From Rosellinia necatrix (Eukaryota; Ascomycota; Sordariomycetes; Xylariales; Xylariaceae), in assembly GCA_021209875.1 (NCBI GenBank), contig JAGYVD010000005.1, positions 1,364,001 to 1,428,000 on the forward strand: 64,000 bases of DNA, in the 5' to 3' direction. Position numbers and translations under genes: made by a program. Positions 23,523-35,838 of the stretch are shown piece after piece. Position 1 is the first letter of the stretch, and every line of letters starts with the position of its first letter. The notes below the pieces were generated by a model, which made no database searches, was not told where the DNA came from, and was given only the letters and a program-made list of their open reading frames with translations.

Positions 23523-24803
23523 CTAGCTGCGTAAGGTGATGCTCAATATCTTGATCGGAACCGCGGCCGCGCAGAAAAGGGCCTTTTGCTCGCGCATCGG
23601 TTTGGCGGCAAAGGCGACTTCCTCGACCACAAAGTCCGAACGGCCTAGACTCAGACGAATAACAGAAGTTAGTATACCGGTACTTCAAATATTGGACCCG
23701 GGTATAATCAAATACCGCACTCATCCCAGAAGGCTTGGAAGGTCTCAGCGTTCCGGACTACGCCTGCGATGATGGCCAAAAGGCCAGGCCGCATTTGGAA
23801 GAGGTGCCGGAGGGTCTGCATGAGAGCTACTATGGCCACCCTGTCATACATCTGTGATAGAAATCAATATCTTGTTGCTTCGGCGTCCCATAGCTACCAG
23901 AGACTTGTATTGAGAGGTGATGTTGGCACTCACGATGTCAGCTCCGATTACCACATCATACAGGTCCGAGGAACAAGCCTGCTCGACCCATGTTCCCTTC
24001 AGCTCATCGCCCCACCATAGGGTCCTCGCCGTGATTAACTTCTCCACGTTAATATTGTTGAGTACGAGGTTTTCCTCGAGACAGTCAATAACACCCTCGT
24101 CGCCGTCTGTAGCCGTCACGTGTCGCGCGCCCAGATGTTTCGCGCACAGTATCGCGAGGAAACCTGTGCCGGCGCCAAGCTCGAGGACAGATTTCCCCCT
24201 AATCAAACGATGCCCGGCGCCGGCCAGAAAATAGGAACCTAGATGTAAAGCTGCTTCCCAGGTGCGATGGCCCGTGGTGCGAGAGCCGGATATCAAGTTC
24301 CGCCTTTCTAACAACGTGATGGTTGGCTCGTCAGCACCGCCGGCATCGTCTCCCTCGCCGTCTTGGTTATTATTCGTCCGCCTCTCGGGCAAGCATGTGA
24401 ACGTGACATATGCTCGCTCTTTCATGGCCTCGAACTCGGACGGAACACCATGCGTCATAAGAGCCCCAACCCGGCCCATCAGGTCGTCTGAGATCTCCTA
24501 AGCCGCATCGAGATGAGCGGGGATGGGGCTACGCGAGGGGGACGACACATCTCCACCTACATCTTCATCCGGGTCTTGAATGGCTTTTTCGATTCGGGAT
24601 GTAAGCGACCGTAGCACGCGCAGTTGGTACCTCTCTGGCGGTAGTCGGGGGTTGCGGCTCTCATCGAAGAGGTGCTTGAACAACCAGGCTTGTGCATCGC
24701 CGCGCCGTAGCAGCTGTGCGTGCGGCCAGGCCAAGAAGTCTGGCTCGAAAAGTTGTAAATATTGTCTCTTTAGGAGTAGCAGTTGAAGATCTACGTCCGA
24801 CAT
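23523..24803 (-). CDS. EFM3: Protein-lysine N-methyltransferase, EFM3/FAM86 family
   Basis: Minus-strand exons 24803-24561, 24497-23934, 23851-23716 and 23644-23523, 354 aa. Introns are 63 bp (GTAGGT..CTTAG), 82 bp (GTGAGT..CACAG) and 71 bp (weak donor GTATTT, perfect branch TACTAAC, ..CTAG). The first intron is a multiple of three and its acceptor TAG is an in-frame stop, which makes the unspliced gene look broken. Efm3/FAM86A trimethylates a lysine of elongation factor 2 in the cytosol. The N-terminal FAM86 helix region reads KRQYLQLFEPDFLAWP. The SAM-binding motif I is VLELGAGTGFL at about 185-195, followed by the acidic TATDGDE strand; DVVIGADI-MYDRVAIV and GVVRNAETFQAFWDEC complete the methyltransferase fold. 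An Asp/Gly-rich insert lies near 125-140. MSDVDLQ was taken as start because upstream in-frame codons lack ATG. Confidence 0.92.
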
Positions 24804-25238
24804 TTTTTTTGGGGAGTTTCGAGGGTTTTTTTCCTGTTTTTTTAATTTAAGTAATTTTCTGATCGAGGATGTAGAAGGATGGAGCAGTGGACTGACTGCC
24901 TGATGCTGTGACCCCAATGTGTTTGGTTGGGGAGTCTTGTGTGGGGTAAAGTTCCCCACTTAACCACAGGGTAGGACCCCCCGCCCTGGCCTGCCAAACT
25001 ACATCCGCTCTTGAGGCGGGATGATAGGTGAGATGATAGGCAACACACAATTCTTGCCAATTTCCCCTCATTCCCGTCAGTCGTTATGTCGCAAAATAGC
25101 GGCACAGATCGGCCCTCGCAAGGTAATTATATCCCACACTAGTAGTGTACATCATGTTGAGCTCTCGATAGTTAATTGCTGTCACATCAGGGGCCACTAG
25201 AATTGTTCAATCAGAGTCTTCACCTTGGTCCTTTGTAT
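24804..25238. other. EFM3 upstream region
   Basis: This holds the EFM3 promoter and leader. The 45 bases just upstream of its start are A-rich on the gene strand (T-runs at 24803-24810 and 24826-24844). No other feature was seen. Confidence 0.5.
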
Positions 25239-25616
25239 ATGAACTTATCAAGCCCAGTGGGCGAAGGCACCACGCAAATGACAATAATACTAACAAAAAT
25301 AATGTCATCAGTACGTATAATTCCCAAGATTATTGGTCTTCATTCTATTACTAAGGGAATTATGACAGGTAATGCCGATTCCTGGGTTGATGCCCAAACA
25401 GGGCCTAACACGCACAACGAATGTCCGGACAAGGGATGTATTGACAACGAAGAATGGGAGCTCGTGGTGATACCTAAAGAGGATGGGGATGATACGGATA
25501 TCTCGACTGACGCCATTTCGAACCACTTTGATATTACCATCGGCTGGGGGCAGAGGAAATTCACACTTCTGAGCTGGGATTTGAAGTATGAGAGCCTAAA
25601 TGCTACAAGAGAATGA
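25239..25616 (+). CDS. Hypothetical ORF, 125 aa
   Basis: An ATG-started frame of 125 codons in otherwise gene-poor DNA. I do not recognise it. The C-terminal 60 residues are acidic and Trp-containing (segments DNEEWELVVIPKEDGDD and FDITIGWGQRKFTLLSWDL) and read like a folded domain; the N-terminal part is less convincing. There is no signal peptide or clear membrane segment. It may be a short gene, the last exon of a larger one, or chance. Confidence 0.22.
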   Translation: MNLSSPVGEGTTQMTIILTKIMSSVRIIPKIIGLHSITKGIMTGNADSWVDAQTGPNTHNECPDKGCIDNEEWELVVIPKEDGDDTDISTDAISNHFDITIGWGQRKFTLLSWDLKYESLNATRE

Positions 25617-26336
25617 TTATATGTTTATAGTGTCGCTATTGTGTTACACTTTCCGGGGGTTGCTTCCCCAATATGAGTCATTGTTGCAATCTATACACGA
25701 CCCATTTACCCAACCCATATTTCGATGCTTTGTTCCGAAATCGGCCGTACGTCCCAGCCTGCATTCTTATTCACCTCTACTCCGATGACTGATTGCTATA
25801 TTGGCCATTCTAGTTGTAAGAAATACCCGGGGATACGGAAGGCAGTGGGGAGTTTGTCAACTTAATAGGATTCAGAAAGTGAATAGGTTGCACCAAAACA
25901 CAGCGTTTTTAGTATCTACCCCCTAACTTGAACATACGTGCTGTTGGCTTTGTTAGGCACTGAGGCGAACCCAAACAGGATTCGTAACTGGGCTTCATCA
26001 TCTAGTAAATGAATGCTGGAAATTGATTATGTTAGAATACGTTAATATCCAAGTTGTAGTACAACAAAAGTATTGTTGCTTCGCTACACTCCTCTCTAGT
26101 GAATGTAGCAGAACATAAACATCACGGATGAGGCCTATATATATCTACCAACACCCTACCTCTATCTCATAACTTGACATTTCATCAAGTCAACCTCACA
26201 GTTCTCCCATCAAAGCAATAAAAAGTCCACTTCGACTCAGCACACCCCCACGCAAGACCCAGGAACCCAATAAGCGGCAGATATCAGCCCAAGCTCCCAC
26301 TCGCACGCCTATTTTACACCAAAAAGAAAAATCAAC
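25617..26336. other. Spacer with promoter-like end
   Basis: No gene seen. A TATATATAT stretch at 26136-26144, followed by C/A-rich sequence up to 26336, resembles a fungal promoter and leader for the small ORF at 26337. Confidence 0.35.
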
Positions 26337-26561
26337 ATGGAGTCCGGAAAATCCGTAATAGCCGACCAAGCTAAGACGCTGAAGGACAGTGGGGCTACAT
26401 TTACACCGCCGCCACCGCCTCCGGCACCAGCACAGCAACCACCGCCGAAAATGGGGATTGGCCCTACTAAGTACGTGGTTCAGCCCGGCCGAAAGACTTA
26501 CGGCTCCGGATCTTGTGTTGACAGGTACAGCGGCCGAGACCGGGAAGATTTCATAGAATAG
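26337..26561 (+). CDS. Small proline-rich hypothetical protein, 74 aa
   Basis: An ATG in good context (AATCAACATGG) opens a 74-codon frame. A TATA-like stretch lies about 200 bases upstream and the leader is C/A-rich, typical of fungal genes. The protein has a short charged N-terminus, a run of six prolines within TPPPPPPAPAQQPPPK and a Gly/Arg/Tyr-rich polar tail (KTYGSGSCVDRYSGRDRE). No signal peptide, membrane helix or known domain is visible. It is probably intrinsically disordered. Function unknown. Confidence 0.38.
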   Translation: MESGKSVIADQAKTLKDSGATFTPPPPPPAPAQQPPPKMGIGPTKYVVQPGRKTYGSGSCVDRYSGRDREDFIE

Positions 26562-29500
26562 TCTCATGTCGATATGAGACGGTGGGTGATACCAGCGATT
26601 GATTTTTCCTTTATTTACTTCCTTTTTTTCTTCGTTTTTTGGATGGAGTCCGTTCACCATGAGAGACACCACATGAGCGAGTTTTAGCAAGTTCGTAGTT
26701 TGGCGAATTTGTAAAACAATTAATACAATTTTAACTGAAGCCCTAATCTAGCCTTTTATTAACAACGCATGCGTGATATTATATAAAAATCAAAATTGTG
26801 GGTTCGAAGCTAATACTGATATTTATATATATATGTATATACCTGGTATATAGGTATTGCTTGTTGACTCATCTGCAAATCGAAGTGATGAGCAAGGTCT
26901 TCATATCAACCTCTGCAAACGAGAGACAGAAAGGCATTTCCGCACTGAGGATTGTGCACGCAATTGTGATTTCACTCTCGGGCGAAAACCTAATACGTTG
27001 ACCCTGCGAATTCTCGACAGCCTGAACATGACTTTCGACGTTGGCCACCTACACATCTAGAATGCCCTGTTCGACGGCTTTGCGAACAGTTGTTTACTTC
27101 TCGCGGCGCCATGTTCGAGATAATAACCGTACTGATATATCGTCACCTCGCACATGTACATAGTTTGGTTGTCAGGAAGCCAAACAGGCCCGCTGATCAC
27201 GGCCATGTTCTCGTTTCGCTTCTTGTTCCACTTCCGGTTTGACATACCTGGGATCTCCTCATCCTTTAGCCACTAGAGCTGCTCTATGCTGTCCTGTCTG
27301 TCAACCATCGCTCATACTTATTGAAGCTGCCGTCGTTTATGCGGAACCTCCAGCCTAACATCGCGGCTTGCCTATGAAAAAAAGCTCTTGATTCGCCATA
27401 TTACGCCACTGGCGGGATTAAGGATTGCCAGGCTGAGTCGTGTTTTTACGACGAGGATGTCCAATCAACCATCAACAATGCGAAGTCAGGTTAAAGACTC
27501 ATGGAGGCGTATCGTGGAACACATTTCCCATCCATTATGCCACCCGGTCAGTTTGTACTGGGCTTGGCCCGGAGTCATAGCATCTCTGTATGTAATATAA
27601 TTTCAAGCTTCATAGCTATTTAACTCGATCTTTTTATTCATTAGGTAATCCCATACTTATGCAGAGGCAGAGAAGAGCTTGTTGTCTCGCCCCCTATCCT
27701 TCCTTTGCCCAATCCTAAGCAAGCCTGAACTCTCAGCGACTAGCGAATCTCAATTATGGGTACTACACGTGCAAAATACATTCAGACAAAGTTTTTTGGG
27801 GTCTTATGGTGGTCTTACGCGGGGGTTTATGGAAGGAAGTAGAACGAACCTCTTATTGCCGGACATGGGAGCTCGCGTAATTGCACCACATTGAGCCTTA
27901 CACGTGGAGCTGCAAAGGTAAGGAGTACATACATATTGGTACCGTCTTGGTGGCGAAGATAGGGACCGATTAGTGGTCTCGGGAGGCTCGAGCCGTGCTG
28001 GCTTACCCATGAAGTTAGTGCATGTTCTTGGCTGCTCCCTCGTCAAACGTATGCATTCACCTTTTAATCTTGTGAAGTTGTTGAAGCAGACCAAGTAGGC
28101 ACACAATACTCCCGACCCTATCATTGGCGGTACCTACTTGTGTGTGGCGGTATGGGGCCTCTGGAACGCGCCCACTCAAGAGGTACACTGTACACTGTAC
28201 ATACAATAGGTAGGTAACCTTGGAAGTCGCTACCTAATAAGCAACCACCTAGCCGAAATAGGTACTGATCTCCTAGGTAGGTAGGGGAGATAAGACCCCT
28301 ACCTACCCCCCTGGTCTTAATTTTGTGGTGCCTGTCCAACCTCAATCGTCAGCCATAGCACCATTCGCAGCACCATGACAAAAAAGAGTTATAACCAAGG
28401 AAAGTATAAGGGCTGGGTGTTACCTAAAGATAGTGCCGACAGGCGCTGCGGCTATTGCTGCTGTACACAAGGGAGGGAGGGAGAGAGGGAGGGTCTCAGA
28501 TAAGACGGGGTCAATCTGACCAAAAGGCGAACGCCAGAACAGAGTTTCGGGTTGCCATATCTCTCACATTCCTCTCCATACATACTGTCCCCATGACACC
28601 ACCGCACGCACACATACACATACACACACACACACACGTACACACATGCACACCACATCAAAAGTCCTTTCTTTGTATCAGAGAGGAATGGAAAAAAAGG
28701 GATTCGGAGAAGTTCAAATCGGCTATTTCATATCTGGCCCGATAAAGCAAGGCGGCAGAACCAAGGCGGTAGAACTGAGCCGTCGTCTCGGTACGCTCTT
28801 TCCACACACACACACACCCCATCATTCTGTTCCTTCTTGCCTTCTGCCTCCTCCGCTTTACTCTAACCCAGCCAACCCAGCCAACCCAGCCAACCCAGCC
28901 AACCCAGCCAACCCAGCCAACCCAGCCAACCCAGCCAACCCATCCAACTAACACTAACTACTCGCCACGAAGCAGGCAGATTCGTAGTGACCTACCTACC
29001 TGCCTACCTTTCTCCAGCTGGACGCTGGACTGCGCGCCCCCAAGATACGTATGGTATGTAGACTAGATCCTGCTGTTTTTGCTGCTTCACCGTTTCGGAT
29101 GGCTCTCCACCTCCATCCGAATCCAAGATGGACGGACAGCTTGGTCAGCTGAACCCGTGGTTGCTATTGCTAGAGGAACGCGCATGTACGATCCCTGATG
29201 AGTATCGATTTTATGCTACGGCGGATTGCTGACCTACCTGCCTCTCTATCTAGCCTCGTCGTCGCTCGTGCATAGATCCTGTCACCCCGAACTCACCAAA
29301 TTTGCCACGATGAGGTCTACAAGTTCTCTTCGTAGCAAGGTAATCTCAACATGTGTGCTTCGCGCATGTATGGATAACACAAGGCCCCGGCCTTTTACGG
29401 GATCCTTCACGAATATTTTAAACACTTCGCATTATGCTTCTGGAACTAGGCAAATTGACTAATGCATCTGTAGGTTTGCCCACCAAGCAGCAGCCAAGGG

Positions 29501-30111
29501 GATGAAATTCCACCTTGGGTACCGCGACAAATCAAGAAGCAGCATCAAGGCGCCTCGACACTACGATACATGCTACCATCACAGGTAGTAGGCTTAGATG
29601 ATTTTTGCATCTATCTGCTTAAACCTGCCACGGCAAGAGGGATGCCTGGCTCAACGGCTACCACGATGAAGTGACGCAGTGTTTCATATCAACTCGTCGA
29701 CTCCAAAATCGGAAAACCGACTAGTCTGAACCACAGTTGATCGAAATCGCCGCCTGTCCGCCCCAGGTCGCCATCGGACGTGCGCGTGCATCGCCTCGAT
29801 CTACCTCCCCGTACCTTCCCCTTGATATTCTTCAACAAGGCGGTCACCCTCCCTCCCCTTCTGCCATTACGGCTAATTTTTTCGTGGATGTCAATACTCA
29901 TACAGCTTCGGCTCCGCTGGGGCTTTCCGCAACGTCCGTCGTCAAATGTCGCTTCTTCGGGCAAGGCAACGGAAGTGGTTGCCTCGACGGCTGAGTCGAA
30001 GAGTTGCTTTGCCATGGCATCTTGACACAACAACCAAGGGCTTGGCGGTAGATGCCACACACGCAAACGGGAAATCTACTTGGCGTTGGATTTATACCCG
30101 CTACATTCCCT
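26562..30111. other. Gene-poor DNA upstream of and within the BDF1 3' flank
   Basis: No credible gene. Frames at 27057-27245 (-) and 27388-27600 (+) are isolated and unrecognised. TAGGTA blocks lie at 28205-28310 and 28990-29010. CA microsatellites occur around 28605-28640 and 28804-28818, a GGGAGGGA-type tract at 28470-28495 and a 9-bp tandem array at 28865-28945. The segment from about 29.7 kb to 30.1 kb is probably BDF1 3' untranslated sequence. Confidence 0.5.
28865..28945. repeat. 9-bp minisatellite (AACCCAGCC)
   Basis: Eight perfect units plus one variant unit. It is open in all frames on both strands, which creates spurious low-complexity ORFs (Asn-Pro-Ala on the plus strand, Gly-Trp-Val on the minus). 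Confidence 0.92.
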
Positions 30112-33096
30112 TCACTCTTCTTCCGAGTCACTCTCCTCGCTCGACTCGACAGCGGCCGCCGGCCCTTCAACCTCCGGAATGGGTTCTTGACTTCCACTCC
30201 CATGACGTTGAAGCTGTGCTTTCAGCTCCCGTAGCTGCTCAATCTTACGTTCCTGCTCAATCTTATTCATCGGTTTGTTCTTTTTTGCTTTCGTGACACC
30301 GCTGGGTTTCAGCTTTGGCTCGGCCTCCAGGTTTGCGGTACTGCTGTACTCGGGTTTCTTGGCCAGACCCTGTCGAATGAGGGGATGTGCCTTGTTGATA
30401 AGGTCGTAAAGTTTCGCGAGAGCATCAACGGTTAGAGAATCTATGTCTAACTCCATTTCGCCGTCGTCATTTTCCTGGGGGAGATCAGTACTCATTTCTG
30501 TCTTCATAGGTCACAATTCCGACAGCAAGGTTTGGAGGTTAGGAAACAAAAGGGGATCGAGTCTTGAGTACTCACGTTCTGACCAGTATCCCTCTTTATG
30601 ATCTCTACTGCTTTGGTGAGTGTGCTACCGTCAAGCTCGTTAATACCGTCGGCAATGACCGCCTTCTCTAACGCCCCGATGGGTCGTTTCTTTGGTGGAG
30701 GGGGCTTCTTGCTGCTGCTGGCTGGCTTCTTTGATGTACTAACAGACCCAGACAATTTCTTATTTCCACCAAGCGAAGTGCTCCCTCCGGTTTTTGATTT
30801 GCTCTTGGAACTAGCGCCCTTCTTCTTTTTGGGCTTTTTCTCGCTATGATATTTGGTCCTCTCTTCTACGAGTTTCCGTTGAAGGACGGCGACCATGGAC
30901 TGTTGGACTTCTATCATGGTAAGATCTGGCTTCTTGGAATTTAGGAGCTGGTTGAGCTTGTCTTGCTCTTCATTCAGTCTTTGTTGGAGATTCTGAATCC
31001 CATCATTATCCTCCCCTTCGCCATCACCTTCGCTCTCATCATCCGACTCGGCCATGCTCCGCTCGGGACTAGCGGCGGACGCATGTATCGCGGATGAGAC
31101 TGCTGTGGGGTAATGTCGTTCCATCCATTTCTCCTTGCCGGCTAGCTGGGCTTTGAGGAGCTCTTCCAGCTGTCGAGCTTGATTAGTAACATCATGTTCG
31201 GGTCCGTTGAACATCTCAGAGTTGTTAACTATATGTCGCATATCCTTTTCGAGATCCTTGGCCGTCTTGTATTCGCCGTCATAGTTCTTGTCCGACATTG
31301 TCGTAAGGTCCATCGGCTTCTTGATCACCTTGAAGTAATTAGGAATGTTCAATGCCACAGGGTCCACTGCTGTGAGAAACCATTGATTTATCGCATAGTG
31401 TTTGGGCTTCTTGATTTCGTCTAAAACAGAGTCGAAAAAGCGTTGATGAGGATCCAGCTTTTTTTTGCGACTGGCCTTGGAAGCGTACTCGGGATCTCGA
31501 TTTTTCGGAGGATGAATCGGTCTCTTTGGTCTGTCATTGTCTTCTCGTGTCGAGTCACGCCGAATTTGAGGAATACCTGACGGAGGGATTGCAAACGCTT
31601 GGGCTGTGTTTGGAGCTGGTGTGGGAACCGGAGCCTGGTCTATCTTCTGTTTCGGGCTCGTTACCGGTGCTTGTGTCTGCGGATGTGACTGGCGGCGTGG
31701 CTGAGTTGCAGCTCGAGGTTCAGTGTGACGCGTAGGCTGGGCCTTCCCTTTTTCAGGCTTGGCAGGCGTTTCCGTCTGGACGATCTCAGGCATCCTGACT
31801 AGAATATAATCTCTCACCTGCGCCGCGGCACGGGTGACATCGTGTTGTGGGCCATTGAATAGAACCGCATTCTCATACAGTTGATTGACATCGGCCTTGA
31901 ACTGCCCGAAGTTGGCGTACTTATCCTCACGGAGTTTAGCCTCCATGAGAGAGATGTCAACAGGAGTATCAATTTTTGCTGCGTAGTCATTCCATAGGCC
32001 GGGCCATAGTTCCTGCACCGACTTTCGGAAATTACTGCCGTTTTTCGTCTTCTTCACATTACCAAGCACTTCCCGTATCCTCTTGTTCTGGAAGGGTGTG
32101 ATTGGTAGATTATCCGGAATTGCGCTACCCAATGATTCACTACTTGCCTGTTGGGTGGATACATCGGCATCAGCATTGCCGGCTACTACCAACGACTCTA
32201 CCGTAGTCTCGTCCGCATCCGCCGTCTTGGCCCTTTTCGCGGCAGGCTCTTCGGCATCATCTTCTTCGCGTTCGCGAGGTACCTTCGTCGGGGTTATTAC
32301 AGACTCAGTCATAGGCACATCTTCCTGCGTGGGCGAGATGTTTTCATCTTCTCGTGTTGCCTTGATTTCGAGCTTGGACAAATCAGCGGGTTGACTAGAT
32401 CCCGGAGGAGACGAGGCGACTGGCGCATCACCCTCAGCGGATGTGTTCTGTATACTGTCGGCATGTTCAGCGCTCGATGTCAGATCAGGGCACTCTGTTG
32501 CGACATCGATATCCATGGAGTCAGCGTTAGTTTCATGTGTTGGGTCGTCGGTATTGCGATCCCGTGGCGAAGCTACTGGTTCTGCAGATTCATCAGCCAT
32601 GGCCATCGCCTCTCCCTCGGCCTCATCAACTGTCTCTAGTGCTTTGTCGGAGGGTATAGGTGCGGTGGAATTATCGTCCGCTTTCCCTTCAGGCTGTTTT
32701 TCCTTCTCATCAGCAGTTTCATTGGCCTCGGCCATTTCGGTATCTGCTGTAGGTAACGGGTCGCGGTCTGATTTTGGCGAAGATGGGTCTGGCAGCTTGT
32801 TGTTCTTAGCAAATGCCTGTTGATTTTGCGAGGCCTTCGTTCCATCATCACTGGGCTGTGCAGATTTTGTCGCATCTCCGTTGGTAGCAGGCGCGGCTTC
32901 GGCTTGCGCTGAATCTGTACCTGACTTCACATCCCTAATCTGCGTTAAGCAATCGAGCACCATCTGTCGCGCAAGAGTCAATGACTTACACATTCGCCGT
33001 CTTTGGCTCAGAGCTATCGATCTCCATTTCGTCTACAGGTGTGAGGTCAACCGTCTTGCTCTCCAGTGGTAGGCGCTGCGGCTCTTCGGAAGCCAT
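30112..33096 (-). CDS. BDF1: BET double-bromodomain protein, Bdf1-type
   Basis: Minus-strand exons 33096-32990, 32934-30576 and 30474-30112, 942 aa. Intron 1 is 55 bp with a GTAAGT donor; the acceptor GATTAG was preferred over the CGCAG five bases before it because it keeps frame with that donor and sits at normal distance from the CTTAAC branch site. Intron 2 is 101 bp (GTGAGT..CCCAG). BET proteins read acetylated histones and support transcription. The N-terminal 300 residues are acidic and disordered. Bromodomain 1 spans about 310-415 (FNGPQHDV near 395) and bromodomain 2 about 540-630 (FNGPEHDV); both have Phe-Asn where Tyr-Asn is more usual at the acetyl-lysine pocket. A coiled coil and Lys/Ser-rich linker follow, then a NET/ET domain (about 775-850, split by intron 2) and a Glu/Ser-rich tail ending SEESDSEEE. 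Confidence 0.95.
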
Positions 33097-35744
33097 ATTT
33101 GCCGTTCACCCAAGGCGCCGAGCGCAAACGAGGCAAGAGGAAACCGATGGTGAATTATCAAACGTTGTGTTCGCACATGGGCATTAACTCAGATTGATAC
33201 TATGGGTGACTAGGCTGAATTAGTAAATGGTCGTGTCGCGCTGGGTGGATCGGGGTGAATCCAATTGCGCAAGCGGTTGTTCCCAATTGATAATATGGAC
33301 GAGAGGAATGTAAACGGACTAGGGTACAATAATAAATAGAAAAAAAATAGTGAAGAGCCTCAGGCCCAAGATGCGTGCGGAGGCAAAACAAAACAGGTGC
33401 AAAGACCGGTGGTGGTTTGTCGCGCATGACGACAACAGAGACGGGTCGACGGTGGTAATGCATGTATAAAAGGCCAGATGAGAATGAGCCTCGCTCGCAT
33501 GATGCGACAAAACACCTCCCAATCAAGCGAGTTGGTGAGGTGGGTGGCTGGCCTGGCCAATGATGAGGGAAGGTTGGGAATTGCCGGCGCAGAAGCTTCA
33601 AATTGGGGGTAGCTGCACTCGGCAGGCACAAGCTTCCCCATCTGAAAGCCAGGCAAGAACGGGTACTTGTGTGGAGAGCAGAGGTGGCCTGTGCAGTACC
33701 TCAAGCCTTAGAGAGGTCAACGGGCCTTGTACCGATAGAGTACCGCCGTAAGGACCTGTGGTATGGTGGGGGAACTCGTTGATGATGTAGACAGATTGAA
33801 GAATAGGAATAGTAGGACGCATCCAATTGGATGAATAAATTGGACTTCGGTCACGGAGTCGGCCCTGGACGACCGAGCATGGGCCCAGGAGTCGGGACAT
33901 GAACCCGGTGGTTTGGCGAAGCTGCAACGTCTGGTGCTAGTCTTCGTGGTCCTTCGTCTGGGCAGGAATAGTAGTGTGTGGTGAATACATATGATATGGC
34001 GGATAGGGCTGCTCTGTTTTCCAAGGAATTTGAAGCCAGAAACATACAGGGGGGATAGAGGGAAGGAGAAAAAGGGGGGAATAACTAATAATAGTGTGAC
34101 TATCCAAATATATTACATACCTCGAGTAATAAGCCGGTTACAATGCAACTTGCTCTAGTAGCGGAGTAATTGTTGCGCTGATGAATAGCTGCGAAAAAGA
34201 AAGTGGTTGAGATATGAAATCTGAACCAGGCTAAAAAAAAAAATAAGGTGCGCCAGTGAGCTTCACGATGCCACCTTAAGGAGTCGCAGAAACGAAGTGC
34301 AAAATGATGGAGGGGTGGAGCGGGATGACTAAAATGGAAAACTGCATTTGGAGAGGTGATTGAATCCGTTTCGGGTAAGGGGCAAACCAAGTTGGGTGGG
34401 AAGTGAAAAAAGAAGAGAGGAGAGTTTCGGGCGCAGTGTTAATCAATTACTAGAAAGGTTGGTTGCAAAAGCGCATTGAGGGAAAGTACAAAGGTACCTA
34501 CCTGTTGGTCCGTTGTGTTGTGCTGTTCAGTGATTATTATTCTTGGATTGTGTCAGGTATTCGGACTTAAGGATCTGGTTGGCCGGTTGGTTGGGAAAGG
34601 GCACGCGCGCAGCGGAGGGGGAGAGAGGCAGGGAGAAATAGGAGGGAAGGAATGGAAAAATACTTGGGAAACTCGGAGGTTCCTTTTCGCGTCAACTCAC
34701 TTGGTGCATGCGCAGCGGAGAAATCGCGAAATCTAGGTTCTGGGGCCTGTTTCTTATTTGTAGAGACGCGCCATTGCCCCCAGTCGCCCAAAATCACTAG
34801 GTACCCACGACCTAGCCGGAGCCCCAGCGTGAGGGACAAGGGGTGTGGCGCAGGAACACCCCGGCGTGCGTATAAAGGGCAAGACAAGTGGCCAACCAAG
34901 CCTCTTGGGATCTACAAAAGAGGAGCCTCGGGTTCCGATGGCTATCAGGATCCCTTATCGACCCAACTACGAGTCAGGCGACCCAAACATATAAAAGTCG
35001 TTGTCTCCGCGACCGACAAAGAGGAGGCAGCGCGTGCTTAACACGCATCAAAGCCCGCATTACTTGCATCCCGACACCTGGAGCTCGACACCACCGCACG
35101 CGTGAAGCTATCGGGGCAGGATCGCATCCTCGACGTGGACCGACAAGGGTCAAAGGAGAAAATAAAAAGTTGCTTGCCTAGTTGGGCTGCCTGCGACCAA
35201 TCACAGCCTGATCGCATTGGAAGTTCGATATGTACCCACCAATAAGTCCAATCATGACGCGTACTAAAAGAACCCTGCACATTTTGGAAATGACGGAAAC
35301 CACACAGGCCATGTCTAGTTCGCGTGCGCAATCCGAGCACCTGGAGTGAACATATGAAGCATCTCTTTTGGAGCCACATAGACTAGTCACCTCTTTTTCA
35401 TAGATTAGCCACAGGCCCACCAAGTTTATCATACTACACTAATTTTAGTATACCTAGGTACCTATGTCTCTGCATGCTTACCTAACCTATCCCACCTAGC
35501 ATTGTGTAAGTAATATGTAAGAAACAGTAGGGAAAAATTCACCTAGGTAGGTACTTAATTACCTTCACTTATGTTTAAGGACTAAAATCCATTGTTCACA
35601 AGTTGCGTAATAAGTCTAGTTGTAGAATACCTAGCATGTGTGTAAAACAGATAATATAATCGAAACGCATGTTGGCTCATATAGCTACAAAACAATACAT
35701 AAATAAAATATGCTAAGTTACCTAGTGCATTACCTACCTATCTT

Positions 35745-35838
35745 AGGTACCTAGGTAGTAGTAGTAGTATTAACGTCTAATCTAGGTGTTAGGTACCTAG
35801 GTAGTAGTAGTAGTAATATTAACGTCTAGTCTAGGTGT
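35745..35838 (+). repeat. Two tandem copies of a 46-48-bp dispersed repeat
   Basis: Copy A (35745-35790) and copy B (35791-35838) both run AGGTACCTAGG, a TAG-triplet run, TATTAACGTCTA and a final CTAGGTGT; copy B has a short extra AAT before TTAACGTC. The reverse complement of the core recurs at 9775-9810. The tandem arrangement and the distant inverted copy suggest a real dispersed element rather than a chance microsatellite. Confidence 0.75.

Noticed and set aside
24498..24500. Nonsense mutation in EFM3
   Set aside because: The TAG is the acceptor of a 63-bp intron with a GTAGGT donor, so the gene is intact.
28865..28945. Possible CRISPR-like or coding repeat array
   Set aside because: Units are contiguous 9-mers without spacers; a simple minisatellite in a eukaryote.
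29689..30066. 125-codon minus-strand frame downstream of BDF1
   Set aside because: Arg-rich with no domain, and best explained as BDF1 3' untranslated sequence.
33200..33704. Overlapping minus-strand frames upstream of BDF1
   Set aside because: Several frames are open together with no domain; likely promoter and leader sequence.
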